From Euonymus europaeus (lineage: Eukaryota; Streptophyta; Magnoliopsida; Celastrales; Celastraceae), in the NCBI GenBank assembly GCA_963580455.1, contig OY756958.1, positions 9,436,501 to 9,500,500 of the forward strand: a stretch of 64,000 bases of DNA, written 5' to 3'. The notes under the pieces are model-generated. The model made no database searches. It saw only the letters and a list, made by a program, of their open reading frames with translations, and had not been told where the DNA came from. Made by a program: the position numbers and the translations under genes. Shown here one piece after another: positions 62,601 to 64,000 of the stretch (the first letter of the stretch is position 1; the number at the start of each line of letters is the position of its first letter).

Positions 62601-64000
62601 AAGTGTATACCGAGCAACTTTGATAGTCCGAAGTTGCAGAACTCACTCTATGGAGGAGCTTTAAACGGTTTTGACCATTTGTCATAGAAAGTTGGGATTT
62701 TGGCATCGAAATAATCTAAGATGCTTATAGTCATAAAATTTGACATAGAAGAACAATAAAAAGTGTACACCGAGCAACTTTTATGATCCGAAGTTGCTCA
62801 ACTCTCTCTATGGAGTAGCTTTAAACGGTTTTGTCCTTTTGTCATAGAAAGTAGGGGTTTTGGAATCGAAACAATCTAGGAAGCTTATACTCGTAAAATT
62901 TGACATAGAAGAACAATAAAAAGTTTACACCGAGCAACTTTGATAGTCCGAAGTTGCACAACTTTCTCTATGGAGGAGCTTTTGACGTTTTTGTCCATTT
63001 CTCATAGAAAGTTGGGGTTTTGGCATCGAAATAATCTAGGATGCTTATAGTCGTAAAATTTGACATAGAATAACAATAAAAAGTGTACACCGAGCAACTT
63101 TGATAGTCTGAAGTTGCACAACTCACTCTATAGAGGAGCTTTAAACGGTTTTGTCCATTTGTCATAGAAAGTTGGGGTTTTCACACCGAAATAATCTAGG
63201 AAGCTTATACTCGTAAAATTTGACATAGAAGAACAATAAAATGTTTACATCGAGCAACTTTGATAGTCCGACGTTTCACAACTCTCTCTATGGAGGAGCT
63301 TTTGACGTTTTTGTCCAATTGTTGTAGAAAGTTGGGGTTTTGGCATCGAAATAATCTAGGAAGCTTGTCCTCGTAAAATTTGACATACAAGAAGAATAAA
63401 AAGTGTACACCGAGCAACTTTGATAGTCCCATGTTGAACAACTCACTCTATGGAGGAGCTTTAAACGGTTTTGACCATTTATCATAGAAAGTTGAGGTTT
63501 TGGCATCGAAATAATCTAAGAAGCTTATACTCGTAAAATTTGACATAGAAGAACAATAAAAAGTGTACACCGAGCAACTTTGATAGTCCGATGTTGTACA
63601 ACTCACTCTATGGAGGAACATTAAACGGTTTTGTCCATTTGTCATAGAATGTTGGGGTTTAGGCATCAAAATAATCTAGGAAGCCTATACTCGTAAAATT
63701 TGACATAGAAGAACAATAAAAAGTGTACACCGAGCAACTTTGATAGTCCGAAGTTGCACAACTCTCTCTATGGAAGAGCTTTTAACGATTTTGTCCATTT
63801 GTCATAGAAAGTTGGGGTTTTGGCATCGAAATAATCTAGGATGCTTATAGTCGTAAAATTTGACATTGAAGAACAATAAAAAGTGTACACCGAACAAGTT
63901 TTATGGTCCGGAATTGCTCAACTCTCACTATGGAGTATCTTTAAACGGTTTTGTCCATTTCTCATTGATAGATGTGGTTTTGGAATCACAATAATCCAGC
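59640..64000. repeat. 2080 bp unit: half copy, full copy and a copy cut by the window end
   Basis: 59.64-60.99 kb matches the right part of the first unit. 60.99-63.07 kb is a complete unit and 63.07-64.0 kb begins another. Points at 60115/62195, 60408/62488, 60888/62968, 61125/63205 and 61368/63448 are exactly 2080 bp apart. The private AATCACAATAATCCAGC at 61.91 kb recurs at the very end of the window. The last copies are close to identical, so amplification probably continues beyond base 64000. Confidence 0.92.

Larger units (their letters stand above)
1..64000. repeat. 160 bp satellite array, about 400 head-to-tail monomers
   Basis: Spacing between successive copies of the anchor TGTACACCGA is 160 bp wherever no indel is seen, for example 758, 918, 1078, 1238, 1398 and 1558. 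Each monomer can be read as: ATCGAAATAATCTAGGAAGC, a TACTCGTAAAATTTGACATA segment, an AACAATAAAAAGTGTACACC segment, GAGCAACTT, a variable loop, AAGTTGCACAACTCTC, TATGGAGGAGCTTT, TTTGTCCATTTGTCATAG and AAAGTTGGGGTTTTGG. The hand-counted consensus has 59 G+C of 160. Many monomers carry HindIII (AAGCTT) and RsaI (GTAC) sites. All copies I read are in the same orientation. I infer tandem satellite DNA of a eukaryote, probably a plant. Centromeric, pericentromeric or subtelomeric location cannot be decided from sequence alone. The family is not one I recognise. Confidence 0.98.

Noticed and set aside
1..64000. CRISPR-like direct repeats
   Set aside because: Repeats are contiguous 160 bp monomers with no unique spacers between them, and no cas-like genes are present.
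1..64000. CENP-B box
   Set aside because: I looked for TTCG-N4-A-N2-CGGG and its complement and found no convincing match. The CCGAAG and GCAACTT regions do not fit the required spacing.
1..64000. Internal 40 bp quarter-repeat structure of the monomer
   Set aside because: The 160 bp monomer splits formally into four 40 bp parts, but apart from a short CATAGAA repeat the quarters are not alike by eye.
1..64000. tRNA, rRNA, telomere repeats or a retrotransposon embedded in the array
   Set aside because: No cloverleaf boxes, rRNA-like stretches, TTTAGGG/TTAGGG runs, polypurine tracts with LTR ends or target-site duplications were seen. All positions follow the monomer.
1..64000. Assignment to a known named centromere repeat or species
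   Set aside because: The monomer does not match any family I can recall with confidence. A database search would be decisive, so no name is given.
1..64000. Entire structure as an assembly artefact
   Set aside because: Copies differ by consistent private substitutions and indels that nest logically, which is expected of real sequence. Read-level support was not available to me.

Overview
The whole 64 kb window is one uninterrupted satellite DNA array. A 160 bp monomer, about 37% GC by hand count of its consensus, is repeated head to tail about 400 times in a single orientation. The array is already running at base 1 and still running at base 64000, so neither edge is present. I find no unique sequence, protein-coding gene, tRNA, rRNA or recognisable transposable element. 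A nucleosome-sized monomer, a kilobase-scale higher-order structure and frequent HindIII and RsaI sites point to a eukaryotic centromeric, pericentromeric or subtelomeric array. A flowering plant is the likeliest source, but I do not recognise the family and cannot name the species. By eye it does not resemble the well-known plant centromere repeats.

Layout. 1-6.4 kb: blocks of 7 to 9 monomers that alternate between two versions, tagged by a 23 bp internal duplication. 6.4-12.3 kb: a regular 1750 bp higher-order repeat (11 monomers minus 10 bp) in about 3.3 copies. 11.5-13.8 kb: a 1054 bp tandem repeat with an out-of-register junction. 13.3-26.4 kb: a 5582 bp block (35 monomers) present twice, the second copy enlarged by an internal 1917 bp duplication. 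26.4-31.6 kb: a 2877 bp unit (18 monomers) twice. 31.0-34.4 kb: shortened units of 1440 and 1120 bp. About 4 kb of 29.3-33.3 kb is repeated at 34.4-38.4 kb, at a spacing of 5118 bp. 37.8-40.4 kb: a 1276 bp duplication. 40.4-49.4 kb: four successive units of 2397, 2398, 2340 and 1860 bp. 49.8-56 kb: 480 and 960 bp duplications inside 3359/3678 bp spaced copies. 56-64 kb: a 2080 bp unit (13 monomers), interrupted at 58.1-59.7 kb by more diverged monomers carrying a 640 bp duplication.

The main point of interest is the growth history. Most unit lengths are exact multiples of 160 bp. Where they are not, the remainder is accounted for by visible small indels (23, 42, 57, 8 and 1 bp), which serve as lineage markers for unequal exchange. 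The second point is a short inverted repeat in most monomers. It is strongest in one divergent monomer type, where it is a perfect 11 bp stem with a 6 bp loop. Open reading frames of 60 to 116 codons occur on the minus strand only. They are three-frame readings of the same monomer and are not called as genes.
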